Below, piece by piece: positions 16,302 through 23,313 of a stretch of 64,000 nucleotides of DNA (within the stretch, counting starts at the first letter, position 1; the number at the start of each line of letters is the position of its first letter). This DNA is from Streptomyces sp. NRRL S-350 (GTDB lineage: Bacteria; Actinomycetota; Actinomycetes; Streptomycetales; Streptomycetaceae). Where the stretch lies: contig NZ_JOHO01000037.1 of the NCBI RefSeq assembly GCF_000719705.1, forward strand, positions 1 through 64,000, written 5' to 3'. Under the pieces are notes generated by a model. It did not search any database, was not told where the DNA came from, and saw only the letters and a list, made by a program, of their open reading frames with translations. The position numbers and the translations under genes were made by a program.

Positions 16302-17558
16302 TCAGCTCGTCCGGATCGCCTCCAGGCGGGCCGGGGCAGCGCCGAGCCACCAGGTCGGGTCGGCGCTGCCGTCGGTCGTGCGGCCGTCGCGGTGGACGTA
16401 GTGGCGCACATCGCGCCCCGGCTCGGCGAACGCGCCCGCGAGGGCCCGCTCCAGCCACTCGGCGCCGAACCGGAAGGCCTCGGCCGCCACGCCGCCGAGC
16501 GGGTGGAACTCGTCCTCGTAGACCCGCAGTTCCTTCGGTGCCGTGATCCGCTCGAAGCTCTCCAGCGCCTGGCCGAGGTCGGTGAGTTCGTCGAACTCCC
16601 CGATGCCGTACAGCACCGGGCAGGTGATGCCGGCCACCAGGTCGCCCAGCGGCATCCGGTGGGCGAGGTCGCGGTCGAAGGCCTCCTCGTCGGTGTACCC
16701 GGCCATGTACATGTAGTTGTTCTTGAAGGTGGGCTGGGCGCGCTCGAAGATGGTCGCGAAGTCGCCGGTGACGGCTTCGAAGGCGGCCAGCGCGGCCAGC
16801 CGCCCGTCGGTGGCGGCCGCCCGCGAGCCCCAGTAGCCGCTCATCGAGATGCCGAACATGCCGATGCGGTCCGCATCGACCTCCGGCAGTCCGGCCAGGT
16901 GGTCGAGGTAACGGCCGATGGCCCGCTCGTAGTTGGCGAGGTCGACGGTGAGTCCGCCGGCCCGGCTCTCGCCCTGGCCCGGCCCCTCGATGGACAGCGC
17001 GACCATTCCGCGGGAGGTGTAGTACCGCTCGGCCGCCCAGATGTAGTCCTCCTTGATCATGTCCATCCCCGGGCCGAGGATGACGGCCGGCGCGTTCTCG
17101 ACGGGGCCGGCCGGCAGGTGCAGCAGGGCGAAGATCCGCGAGCCCTCGAAATCCAGCTCCACCCGCCGGACCCGGCCGTCGCGCAGCACACCCAGGCGTC
17201 CCACGCAGTGGTTGGCGCGCTCGCGCATGGCCGCCTTGCGCCGGTCGGTCGCGTCGAAGACCGAGTACTGGGCACGTCCCCACATCACGGCGGCCCGCAG
17301 GTAGAGGTCGGCGGCGGTCTGCGCGAAGCCGCCGCGCTCGTGGTGGGCGGCGCGCTCCTCGGCCTGGGCGGCCACCGTCGCCCACGCCTTGGGCAGCATC
17401 GCGCCGCTGCGGACCAGCGCGAACACCTTCGCGAAGTCGTTGTGGTCGTGGCCCAGCTGCTCCATGGTCCCGACGGCCTCGGGGTGCAGCGCGTCGAAGC
17501 CGCCCTGCGCGAGGGCGATGTCCAGGGCCCAGCTCTGGCCGGTCGAACGGACGGTCAT
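16302..17558 (-). CDS. alpha/beta hydrolase, FrsA/DUF1100-like
   Basis: This 418-residue enzyme starts at ATG 17558 with AGGAGAA upstream. A helical cap (1-125) precedes the hydrolase fold. The oxyanion region is GPGMDMIKEDY near 162, the nucleophile elbow G-I-S-M-S-G places Ser238, the acid is probably Asp323 (GEFDELT) and the base His352 (EFHPLGG). This architecture fits FrsA-like esterases and C-C hydrolases such as dihydropseudooxynicotine hydrolase. The substrate is unknown. It is divergent from the MarR gene across three palindromes, so MarR control by a small aromatic or lipophilic ligand is likely. Confidence 0.85.
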   Translation of the reverse strand: MTVRSTGQSWALDIALAQGGFDALHPEAVGTMEQLGHDHNDFAKVFALVRSGAMLPKAWATVAAQAEERAAHHERGGFAQTAADLYLRAAVMWGRAQYSVFDATDRRKAAMRERANHCVGRLGVLRDGRVRRVELDFEGSRIFALLHLPAGPVENAPAVILGPGMDMIKEDYIWAAERYYTSRGMVALSIEGPGQGESRAGGLTVDLANYERAIGRYLDHLAGLPEVDADRIGMFGISMSGYWGSRAAATDGRLAALAAFEAVTGDFATIFERAQPTFKNNYMYMAGYTDEEAFDRDLAHRMPLGDLVAGITCPVLYGIGEFDELTDLGQALESFERITAPKELRVYEDEFHPLGGVAAEAFRFGAEWLERALAGAFAEPGRDVRHYVHRDGRTTDGSADPTWWLGAAPARLEAIRTS

Positions 17559-17591
17559 GGGGGTTCTCCTTCTCGGCTTGCGGCGATGAAC

Positions 17592-17631
17592 TAAGTACTT
17601 AGCCAATAAGTACTTAGCCATTAAGTACTCA
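17592..17631. promoter_or_regulatory. triple MarR-type operator
   Basis: TAAGTACTTA occurs as a perfect 10-bp palindrome at 17592-17601 and 17607-17616, and as TAAGTACTCA at 17622-17631. The spacing is exactly 15 bp. The AT-rich array lies 34-73 bases upstream of the hydrolase start and 63-102 bases upstream of marR, so it probably controls both. Confidence 0.8.
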
Positions 17632-17693
17632 AGCTAGGCTCCTGTCAACCGCAGCACCTCCCCCGCCGCACGCCCCCCTCAGGAGAACCGGCC

Positions 17694-18152
17694 ATGGCCG
17701 AGCAGCCACCCACTCCCGACCGCGCGCAGGCACTGGACCGCCTGGCCCGCGCCGCCTACCGCCTCAGCGCCTCCGACTCCCGCCTGCGCGGCCGCGCCAC
17801 CCGCACCCCCGGGGCCCTCTCCCTCACCCATGCCCGCGCCCTGCGCACCCTGGCCGACCAGGGCCCGCTGACCATCAGCCGGCTCGCCGCGGGCACCGAA
17901 ACCACCGGAGCCGCCACCACCCAACTGGTCAACGGCCTGGTGGCGGCCGGGTACGTGACCCGCACCCGCCCCCCGGACGACAAGCGCTCCGTCGTGGTCA
18001 CCCTCACCGACGCCGGGCGCGAGCGGCACCGCCAGCGCCAGGAGGCACTCACCGACGCCCTGCACACCGACCTGGGCGACTTCGACGACGACGCCCTCGA
18101 CCGCGCCGCCGAGGTCCTGCACCGCCTGTCCGCGGTCTACGACCGCCTCTGA
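17694..18152 (+). CDS. MarR family transcriptional regulator
   Basis: The 152-residue protein starts at ATG 17694 behind AGGAG. It has the MarR winged-helix layout: a dimerisation helix at the N-terminus, LSLTHARALRTLADQGPLTI leading into the HTH, recognition helix with TTGAATTQLVNGLVAAG near 65-82, and the wing RTRPPDDKRSVVVTLTDAG near 88-106. It probably represses its own gene and the divergent hydrolase through the triple palindrome and releases DNA on ligand binding. Confidence 0.92.
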   Translation: MAEQPPTPDRAQALDRLARAAYRLSASDSRLRGRATRTPGALSLTHARALRTLADQGPLTISRLAAGTETTGAATTQLVNGLVAAGYVTRTRPPDDKRSVVVTLTDAGRERHRQRQEALTDALHTDLGDFDDDALDRAAEVLHRLSAVYDRL

Positions 18153-18175
18153 CGACGCGCCCGCCGCCCCCGTAC

Positions 18176-18214
18176 CGACTCAGCCGACCGCCACCCGACT
18201 CAGCCGACCGCCAC
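18176..18214. repeat. 20-bp tandem duplication at the MFS stop codon
   Basis: CGACTCAGCCGACCGCCACC at 18176-18195 is repeated, apart from its last base, at 18196-18214. The second copy contains the stop codon of the MFS gene. The first copy probably arose by local duplication. Confidence 0.85.
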
Positions 18215-19516
18215 GCCCGACCCCCGCACCGGCTCGGCCGCCGGCCCGGCCAGGGCCGCCAGTCGGCGCAGGGCGGCCCGGCGCTGGAGCGAGCCGAGCC
18301 CGACGGTCGCCACCCCGAGCGCCAGCCAGCCGACCGGGCCGGCCGCCATCACCACACCCGTCAGCAGCAGCGGGCCGGCCGACTTCTGCACCGACTGGGA
18401 CATCCCGGCCACACCCAGGTAGGAGGCCTGGGCGCGCGGCGGCGCCAGGCTGACCGCCAGCTCCCAGGAGCTCACCGAGCGCAACAGCTCCGCCAGCGTC
18501 ACCACCATGGCCGCGGCCAGCAGCGCGAGCGAGGCCGTCCACGGCCCGGCACCGGTCGCCGACACGATCAGCAGACAGCCGGCCAGCAGCGCCACCCCGT
18601 ACCAGCGCACCGCCGCGGCGGCCCCGCGCGGACCGTCCGCCCGGGCCGAGACCCGCAGTTGCAGCAGCACCACGAGCACCGTGTTGAGCACCAGGAAGAC
18701 CGGGACGACGGCGTGCGGCGCCCCGGTGTGGTGGACGAGCCAGAGCGGCAGCCCGACGTTGAGGATCGAGTCGTCCAGGTTCAGCGGCATGTCCAGCAGC
18801 ACGAACAGCAGGTATCCGCGGTCGCGCCACGGACTCGGCGCGGGCGCGGCGTCGCCGCTCGGCACGGCCGACGGACCACCGCTCGGCCCGCCTCCGGACG
18901 CTGCCGCGACCAGACCGCGCCCGGCCGGCTCCCGGGTGCGCCAGACCAGCACCGCGGCCAGGGCGAAGGAGAGCCCGTTGGCCAGGATCAGCATCCGGTA
19001 GGCGGCCGTGGTGCCCACGGCGAGGCCGATCGCCGCGACGCCCGCGCCGACCGCGTACCCGGCGTTGGCCACGCTGCGGAACAGCGCCTGGTAGGTGCCG
19101 CGCCGCTCGCCCGCGACCCGGATGGCGAACAGCATCTCCAGGGTCTTGGCCGCCCGCTCGGCCAGGCAGGTCAGGGCGACCACGGGCAGCAGCGCGGCGA
19201 AGTCGTCCACCACCAGCAGCAGGCCCATCGTCCCAATCCGCAGCAGGTGGCACCCGATCAGCAGCCACCGCACGGGCACCCGCTCGGCCGCCCGCCCGGC
19301 CAGCGGGGATCCGGCGATCCCCGCCACCGCCCCCACACCGAGCAGCAGCCCGAGCCGACCGGCGTCCATCCCGCACACATAGGTGAAGTACAGCACCGAG
19401 GCCGCCGCCCACACCCCGGTGCCGGTGCGGTCCACGCACTGCGCCAGCAGCATGATCCGCGCGTCCCGCCCACCCGGCGGCTTGCGCAGTTGTGCCAGCA
19501 GTCCGTTCTCCCGCAT
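18200..19516 (-). CDS. MFS transporter
   Basis: The 438-residue protein starts at ATG 19516 behind GGGGGAG; an 18-codon upstream extension overlaps the operator-like sequence and is less likely. About 12 membrane segments are visible, including AARIMLLAQ-like helix 1 near residue 20 and a long Gly/Ser/Pro central loop (about 205-225) between the two halves. The layout resembles small actinobacterial exporters related to macrolide pumps. The substrate is unknown. It is alone on its strand; upstream half-sites suggest repression by an unlinked MarR-type protein. Confidence 0.85.
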   Translation of the reverse strand: MRENGLLAQLRKPPGGRDARIMLLAQCVDRTGTGVWAAASVLYFTYVCGMDAGRLGLLLGVGAVAGIAGSPLAGRAAERVPVRWLLIGCHLLRIGTMGLLLVVDDFAALLPVVALTCLAERAAKTLEMLFAIRVAGERRGTYQALFRSVANAGYAVGAGVAAIGLAVGTTAAYRMLILANGLSFALAAVLVWRTREPAGRGLVAAASGGGPSGGPSAVPSGDAAPAPSPWRDRGYLLFVLLDMPLNLDDSILNVGLPLWLVHHTGAPHAVVPVFLVLNTVLVVLLQLRVSARADGPRGAAAAVRWYGVALLAGCLLIVSATGAGPWTASLALLAAAMVVTLAELLRSVSSWELAVSLAPPRAQASYLGVAGMSQSVQKSAGPLLLTGVVMAAGPVGWLALGVATVGLGSLQRRAALRRLAALAGPAAEPVRGSGVAVG

Positions 19517-19537
19517 GGCGAGCTCCCCCGTTGCGTG

Positions 19538-19577
19538 ATCGACATCAATCTCGACGTCAAGATACTTCATGTCGAGA
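19538..19577. promoter_or_regulatory. candidate operator of the MFS gene
   Basis: A 16-bp near-palindrome, ATCTCGACGTCAAGAT, lies at 19548-19563. It is flanked by related half-sites TCGACATCAA (19539-19548) and ATGTCGAGAT (19569-19578). The motif resembles MarR/PadR-type sites of streptomycete efflux genes and lies 32-60 bases upstream of the MFS start. No linked regulator gene is present. Confidence 0.55.
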
Positions 19578-19599
19578 TAGGTGCGGAACCCCCGGATCG

Positions 19600-19977
19600 G
19601 ACCGCGCCCGCGCGTCCGCGACCGCCACCCACCACCACGCCTGCTGCGACCAGCCCGCCCCGGCCGCCGAGGTCGAGCGACCGACCACCCAGGGCGTCCA
19701 ACTCGTCCTCAGCTCCTGCGAGTTCAGCGACACCCGCCAACTTCTCCCGGCCGCGCCCGATCCCGGCAACGACCGGAGCACCCTCACCCGGCCGGTGGCG
19801 TTCGAGCCCCGCCCCGGCGGCCAGACCTACGCCCTGGACGCCCCGCAGTCCCGCCAGGCGCCGAGCCTTGCCATCACGGCGAACCCGGCCACGCTCCCGC
19901 ACTCCCCGACGGAGCGCTTCCCTTGCGGGATCGAGGAGTTGATCCCGACCGCAGCAGGGGCTGGGACGGCCCACTGA
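19600..19977 (+). pseudogene. possible 3' remnant of an unknown gene
   Basis: A plus-strand frame of about 126 codons ending at TGA 19975-19977 has nearly all G or C in third positions, as in real genes, and plausible residue composition. It has no start codon or ribosome-binding site inside the well-coded part, which begins abruptly beside the MFS promoter. I recognise no family. It may be a 5'-truncated gene or chance. Confidence 0.22.
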
Positions 19978-19980
19978 CGC

Positions 19981-20012
19981 TTGAACCTGACACCGGTGTC
20001 AGGTTCTACCGT
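19981..20012 (+). promoter_or_regulatory. MerR-type promoter of the OYE gene
   Basis: A perfect 24-bp palindrome (19983-20006, centre ACACCGGTGT) lies between TTGAAC (19981-19986) and TACCGT (20007-20012). The 20-bp spacer is longer than normal, as in promoters that MerR regulators twist into activity. The start codon is seven bases after the -10 box, so the mRNA is probably leaderless. Confidence 0.85.
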
Positions 20013-20018
20013 ACCGGC

Positions 20019-21125
20019 ATGACCACCACCACGGAATCCCTGCTCAGCCCGTACCGCCTCGGCTCGCTCGACCTCCCCAACCGCGTCGCGATGGCCCCGA
20101 TGACGCGGTACCGGGCCGCCGAGGACGGCACGCCGCTGCCCGTCGTCGCCGAGTACTACGCCCAGCGCGCGAGCGCCGGTCTGATCGTCACCGAGGGCAT
20201 CTGGCCCAGCAGTCGGGGCCAGTCCGAATGGTTCCTGCCCGGCCTGGAGACGCCCGCGCACACGGCCGGCTGGCGCGCGGTCACCGAGGCGGTGCACGCG
20301 GCCGGCGGCCGGATCGTCGCCCAGCTGATGCACGGCGGCCGCCAGGGCCACCCGCTCAACCGGCTGCTCGGCGACATCCCTGCCGGGCCCTCCGCCGTCC
20401 CCGCACCGGGCCCGGTGCACGTCAAGGACGGCGGCAAGGCCGAGGCCGTCACCCCACGCGAGATGACCCGTGACGAGATCCGCCAGGCCGTCACCGACCA
20501 CGTCGACGCCGCCCGCAACGCGCTCGCCGCCGGCTTCGACGCCGTCGAACTGCACGGTGCCAACTCCTACCTGATCCACCAGTTCCTGGCCGACAACACC
20601 AACCTGCGCACCGACGAGTACGGCCCCGGCACGCTCGCCGACCGTCTGCGCTTCCCGGTCGAGCTGGTCACCGCCGTCGCGGACGCCATCGGCCCGGACC
20701 GCCTGGCCCTGCGCCTGTCCCCCGGAAACCCGCAGTTCGGCATGCACGAGGCCGACCCGGCGCCGGTCTACCGGGCACTGCTCGCCGAGCTGGACGGTCT
20801 GGGCCTGGCCTACCTCCACCTGACCGACAACGACGACTACCCGGCCCTGGCCGACCTGCGCCCGCGCTGGTCCGGCCCGCTGATCGCCAACGTCGGCGAG
20901 AACCGCGCCGCCACCGACCGCGAGCGCGGCGAGGCGGTGCTGGCCGCCGGACTGGCCGACCTGGTCTCCTACGGCCGCGCCTTCATCGCCAATCCGGACC
21001 TGCCGGAACGATTCGCCGCCCACGCCCCGCTCACTCCCGTCGACCCCACCCACCTCTACGGCCGGACGGCGACCGGTCTCACCGACTACCCGAAGCTCAC
21101 CGACTCCTCCGCACTCACCGGCTGA
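20019..21125 (+). CDS. alkene reductase (Old Yellow Enzyme family)
   Basis: The 368-residue flavoprotein starts at ATG 20019 with no ribosome-binding site. N-terminal YRLGSLDLPNRVAMAPMTR binds FMN. ELHGANSYLIHQFLADNTN near 175 carries the His-x-x-Asn pair that binds the substrate carbonyl or nitro group, and YGRAFIANPDLPER near 325 closes the FMN phosphate site. Such enzymes reduce activated C=C bonds, nitro compounds and similar electrophiles with NADPH. A MerR-type promoter suggests induction by electrophiles. The MerR regulator is not adjacent. Confidence 0.93.
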   Translation: MTTTTESLLSPYRLGSLDLPNRVAMAPMTRYRAAEDGTPLPVVAEYYAQRASAGLIVTEGIWPSSRGQSEWFLPGLETPAHTAGWRAVTEAVHAAGGRIVAQLMHGGRQGHPLNRLLGDIPAGPSAVPAPGPVHVKDGGKAEAVTPREMTRDEIRQAVTDHVDAARNALAAGFDAVELHGANSYLIHQFLADNTNLRTDEYGPGTLADRLRFPVELVTAVADAIGPDRLALRLSPGNPQFGMHEADPAPVYRALLAELDGLGLAYLHLTDNDDYPALADLRPRWSGPLIANVGENRAATDRERGEAVLAAGLADLVSYGRAFIANPDLPERFAAHAPLTPVDPTHLYGRTATGLTDYPKLTDSSALTG

Positions 21126-21217
21126 CCGCGGCTCACCGACCGGCCGAAGCCCCCCAGGCTTCTCCCCCGACCCGAAATCCCGCGCATCCGCCGAGGCCGA
21201 GTCCTACCCTGGGGCCC

Positions 21218-22192
21218 ATGCGGATCCTCATCCTCGGCGGCACCTCCTTCGTCGGCCGCGCGATCGTCGACGCCGCCCTGCACAGCGGCGCCGAGGTCAC
21301 CCTGTTCAACCGGGGCCGGACCAACCCCGGTCTCTTCCCCGACGCCCGCCACCTCGTCGGCGACCGCGACAACGGCGACCTCACCGCTCTGCGCGACGGC
21401 CACTGGGACGCCGTGGTGGACGTCAGCGGCTACCGCCCCCACCAGGTCGGCCAGGCCATGACCGCCCTCGGCGACCGGGTCGGCCGCTACCTCTTCATCT
21501 CCAGCCACGCGGTCTACCGGCGGGACGGCCTCGTCCCCGGCTCGGACGAGTCCGCCCCGCGCCGCGCGCCGCTGCGCGAGGCCGCGCAGCTCACCGAGGA
21601 GACCTACGGCCGGCTCAAGGTCGCGTGCGAGGACGACGTCACCGCCCGCTACGGCGGCCGGGCGACCATCGTGCGGCCCGGAAAGGTCGCCGGGCCGCAC
21701 GACGAGCAGCGGGGGCTGACCTACTGGGTGCGCCGGGCCGCACACGGCGGGCGGATCGCACTGCCGGGCCGTCCGGAGCAGCCGGTACAGGTGGTCGACG
21801 CGCGCGACCTCGCCCGGCTGGTGCTCCGGCTGGTCCAGGACGACCGCCCGGGCGCCTTCCACGCCGTCGGGCCGGCCGAACCGACCACCTTGGGCGCCCT
21901 GATCACCACCTGCGCCGAGGTCGCGGGCACCGAGGTGGAGGTCGTCCCGGTGCCTCCGGAGACCGCCCCGCCGCCGTTCTTCCCCCTGGTCCGGGACCGA
22001 CCGCTCTGGCCCGGCCAGCAGCGCGACCCGGCCCGGGCCCGCGCGGCCGGCCTGCCCGCGACCCCGCTCGCGGTCACCGCCGCCGACGTGCTCGACTGGG
22101 ACCGCGACCGCGGCGAACCGCCACTCGGCCACGGCTTCACCCCTGAGCAGGAGGCGGTGGCCCTGGCCCTGGCCGCGGCGGACCGCCGCTGA
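21218..22192 (+). CDS. NAD-dependent epimerase/dehydratase family protein
   Basis: The 324-residue protein starts at ATG 21218; no ribosome-binding site is seen, and TACCCT at 21205-21210 suggests a leaderless transcript. The Rossmann glycine motif is G-G-T-S-F-V-G at 7-13, and the adenosine-binding end reads LFNRGRTNP. The usual Tyr-x-x-x-Lys is present as Y-G-R-L-K near residue 131, and FISSHAVY precedes it. Atypical SDRs of this kind act as isomerases, reductases or RNA-binding homologues. The substrate is unknown. Confidence 0.85.
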   Translation: MRILILGGTSFVGRAIVDAALHSGAEVTLFNRGRTNPGLFPDARHLVGDRDNGDLTALRDGHWDAVVDVSGYRPHQVGQAMTALGDRVGRYLFISSHAVYRRDGLVPGSDESAPRRAPLREAAQLTEETYGRLKVACEDDVTARYGGRATIVRPGKVAGPHDEQRGLTYWVRRAAHGGRIALPGRPEQPVQVVDARDLARLVLRLVQDDRPGAFHAVGPAEPTTLGALITTCAEVAGTEVEVVPVPPETAPPPFFPLVRDRPLWPGQQRDPARARAAGLPATPLAVTAADVLDWDRDRGEPPLGHGFTPEQEAVALALAAADRR

Positions 22193-22241
22193 CTCCCTTC
22201 CGGCCGCCGCCGACCGCGCGCCGGCGGCGAACACCCCTGCC

Positions 22242-22272
22242 CTGACCGCTTGTCAGTGGCAGCCGCTATGGT
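22242..22272 (+). promoter_or_regulatory. candidate promoter and operator of the AAC(3) gene
   Basis: CTGACC (22242-22247) and TATGGT (22267-22272) are separated by 19 bp. CTGAC and GTCAG form an inverted repeat over 22242-22256. Transcription from here would give a leader of about 100 bases containing the hexanucleotide repeat. Confidence 0.4.
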
Positions 22273-22332
22273 CGGCCCCGAACGATCGCATCCGGACCAG
22301 ACCGCCGACGCGGCACCGGCAACACCAGCACG

Positions 22333-22368
22333 AGCACCAGCACCAGCACCAGCACCAGCACCAGCACC
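22333..22368. repeat. hexanucleotide repeat (AGCACC)6
   Basis: Six perfect AGCACC units, preceded by one imperfect unit, end 14 bases before the AAC(3) start codon. In the gene's frame they would encode Ala-Pro pairs. The tract looks prone to slippage. Confidence 0.95.
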
Positions 22369-22381
22369 GCCAGGGAGCACC

Positions 22382-23215
22382 ATGACCACACCGGGCACCA
22401 CACCGGACGCCAGGCCGGGGAGCGCACCGCTCACCACCGCCGACCTCGTGGCGGGCTGGCGCCGGGTCGGCGTCCGCGAGGGCATGGCGCTGATCGTGCA
22501 CTCCTCGCTCTCCAGCCTCGGCCGGGTCGAGGGTGGTGCGGCGGCCGTGGTGGCCGCCCTGCGCGAGGCGGTCGGGCCGACCGGCACCGTCGCGGTGCCC
22601 ACCTTCACCACCGACACGGTCTGCGACCCGGCCCCCGGGCACCCCGGCGCGCTCACCCCCGAGACAGCCGAACTCCGGTCCGCCGTACCGCTGTTCCACG
22701 CCGGGCTACCCTCTCGCATGGGCGCGGTGGCGGAGGCCCTGCGCGCGCTGCCGGAGAGCCTGCGCAGCACGCACCCCCAGGTGTCGGTCGCCGCCGTCGG
22801 GGCGCATGCCAGGGAGGTCACCGCCCGCCGCTCGCTCGGCTTCGCCGTGGGCCGCGAGTCGCCGTTCGGCGCGCTGCACGACCTCGGCGGGTACGTGCTG
22901 CTGATCGGCGTCGGGCACAACCGCAACACCTTCCTGCACTACGCGGAGACCTTCGCCCCCAACCGCCGGCTCAAGCTGCGCCGCTTCCCGATGGCGATCC
23001 AGGGCGAGCGGGTCTGGATCGAGGCGCCGGACGTGGGCGATGACAACGACACGCACTTCCCACTGGTGGGGCGGGAGTTCGAGGAGCGGGCGGGCATCCG
23101 CGAGGTGCTGGTCGGCGACGCGCCCTGCCGGTTGCTCCCGGTCCGCGACCTCATACCCTTCGCCGTCCGCCGACTCACCGAACTGCTGGCGGCGGACGGC
23201 TCCGCAGTGGCGTAG
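22382..23215 (+). CDS. aminoglycoside N(3)-acetyltransferase family protein
   Basis: The 277-residue protein starts at ATG 22382, with GGGAG close upstream; an upstream ATG (22268) would add an Ala-Pro tail. Family landmarks are LIVHSSLSSLG near residue 38, GPTGTVAVPTFT near 64 and HPQVSVAAVGAHA near 132. ESPFGALHDLGGYVLLIGVG, carrying the catalytic-site Asp-Leu-Gly, lies near 160, followed by the HN-x-N-T-F-L-H-YAE segment. Members transfer acetyl from acetyl-CoA to the 3-amino group of aminoglycosides or to other amines. Drug resistance cannot be assumed. Confidence 0.88.
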   Translation: MTTPGTTPDARPGSAPLTTADLVAGWRRVGVREGMALIVHSSLSSLGRVEGGAAAVVAALREAVGPTGTVAVPTFTTDTVCDPAPGHPGALTPETAELRSAVPLFHAGLPSRMGAVAEALRALPESLRSTHPQVSVAAVGAHAREVTARRSLGFAVGRESPFGALHDLGGYVLLIGVGHNRNTFLHYAETFAPNRRLKLRRFPMAIQGERVWIEAPDVGDDNDTHFPLVGREFEERAGIREVLVGDAPCRLLPVRDLIPFAVRRLTELLAADGSAVA

Positions 23216-23250
23216 CCCGGTCGGCGCTTCCGCGCGAGCGGCCGACCGGG
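23216..23250. terminator. hairpin between convergent genes
   Basis: CCCGGTCGGC (23216-23225) pairs perfectly with GCCGACCGGG (23241-23250). It follows the AAC(3) stop codon directly and lies 64 bases beyond the M1 peptidase stop. Confidence 0.65.
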
Positions 23251-23313
23251 CCGTGCCCGTCACCTCGGTGCAGGCCGGGTTCACTGCACCCGGGCGTCAG
23301 TGCGGGCCGGGCG

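Noticed and set aside
22320..22370. Short repeats that could suggest a CRISPR array
   Set aside because: The units are six contiguous bases with no spacers; no cas genes are present.
22382..23215. AAC(3) gene as an aminoglycoside resistance or producer self-protection gene
   Set aside because: No aminoglycoside biosynthetic genes surround it, and many family members in streptomycetes act on other amines.
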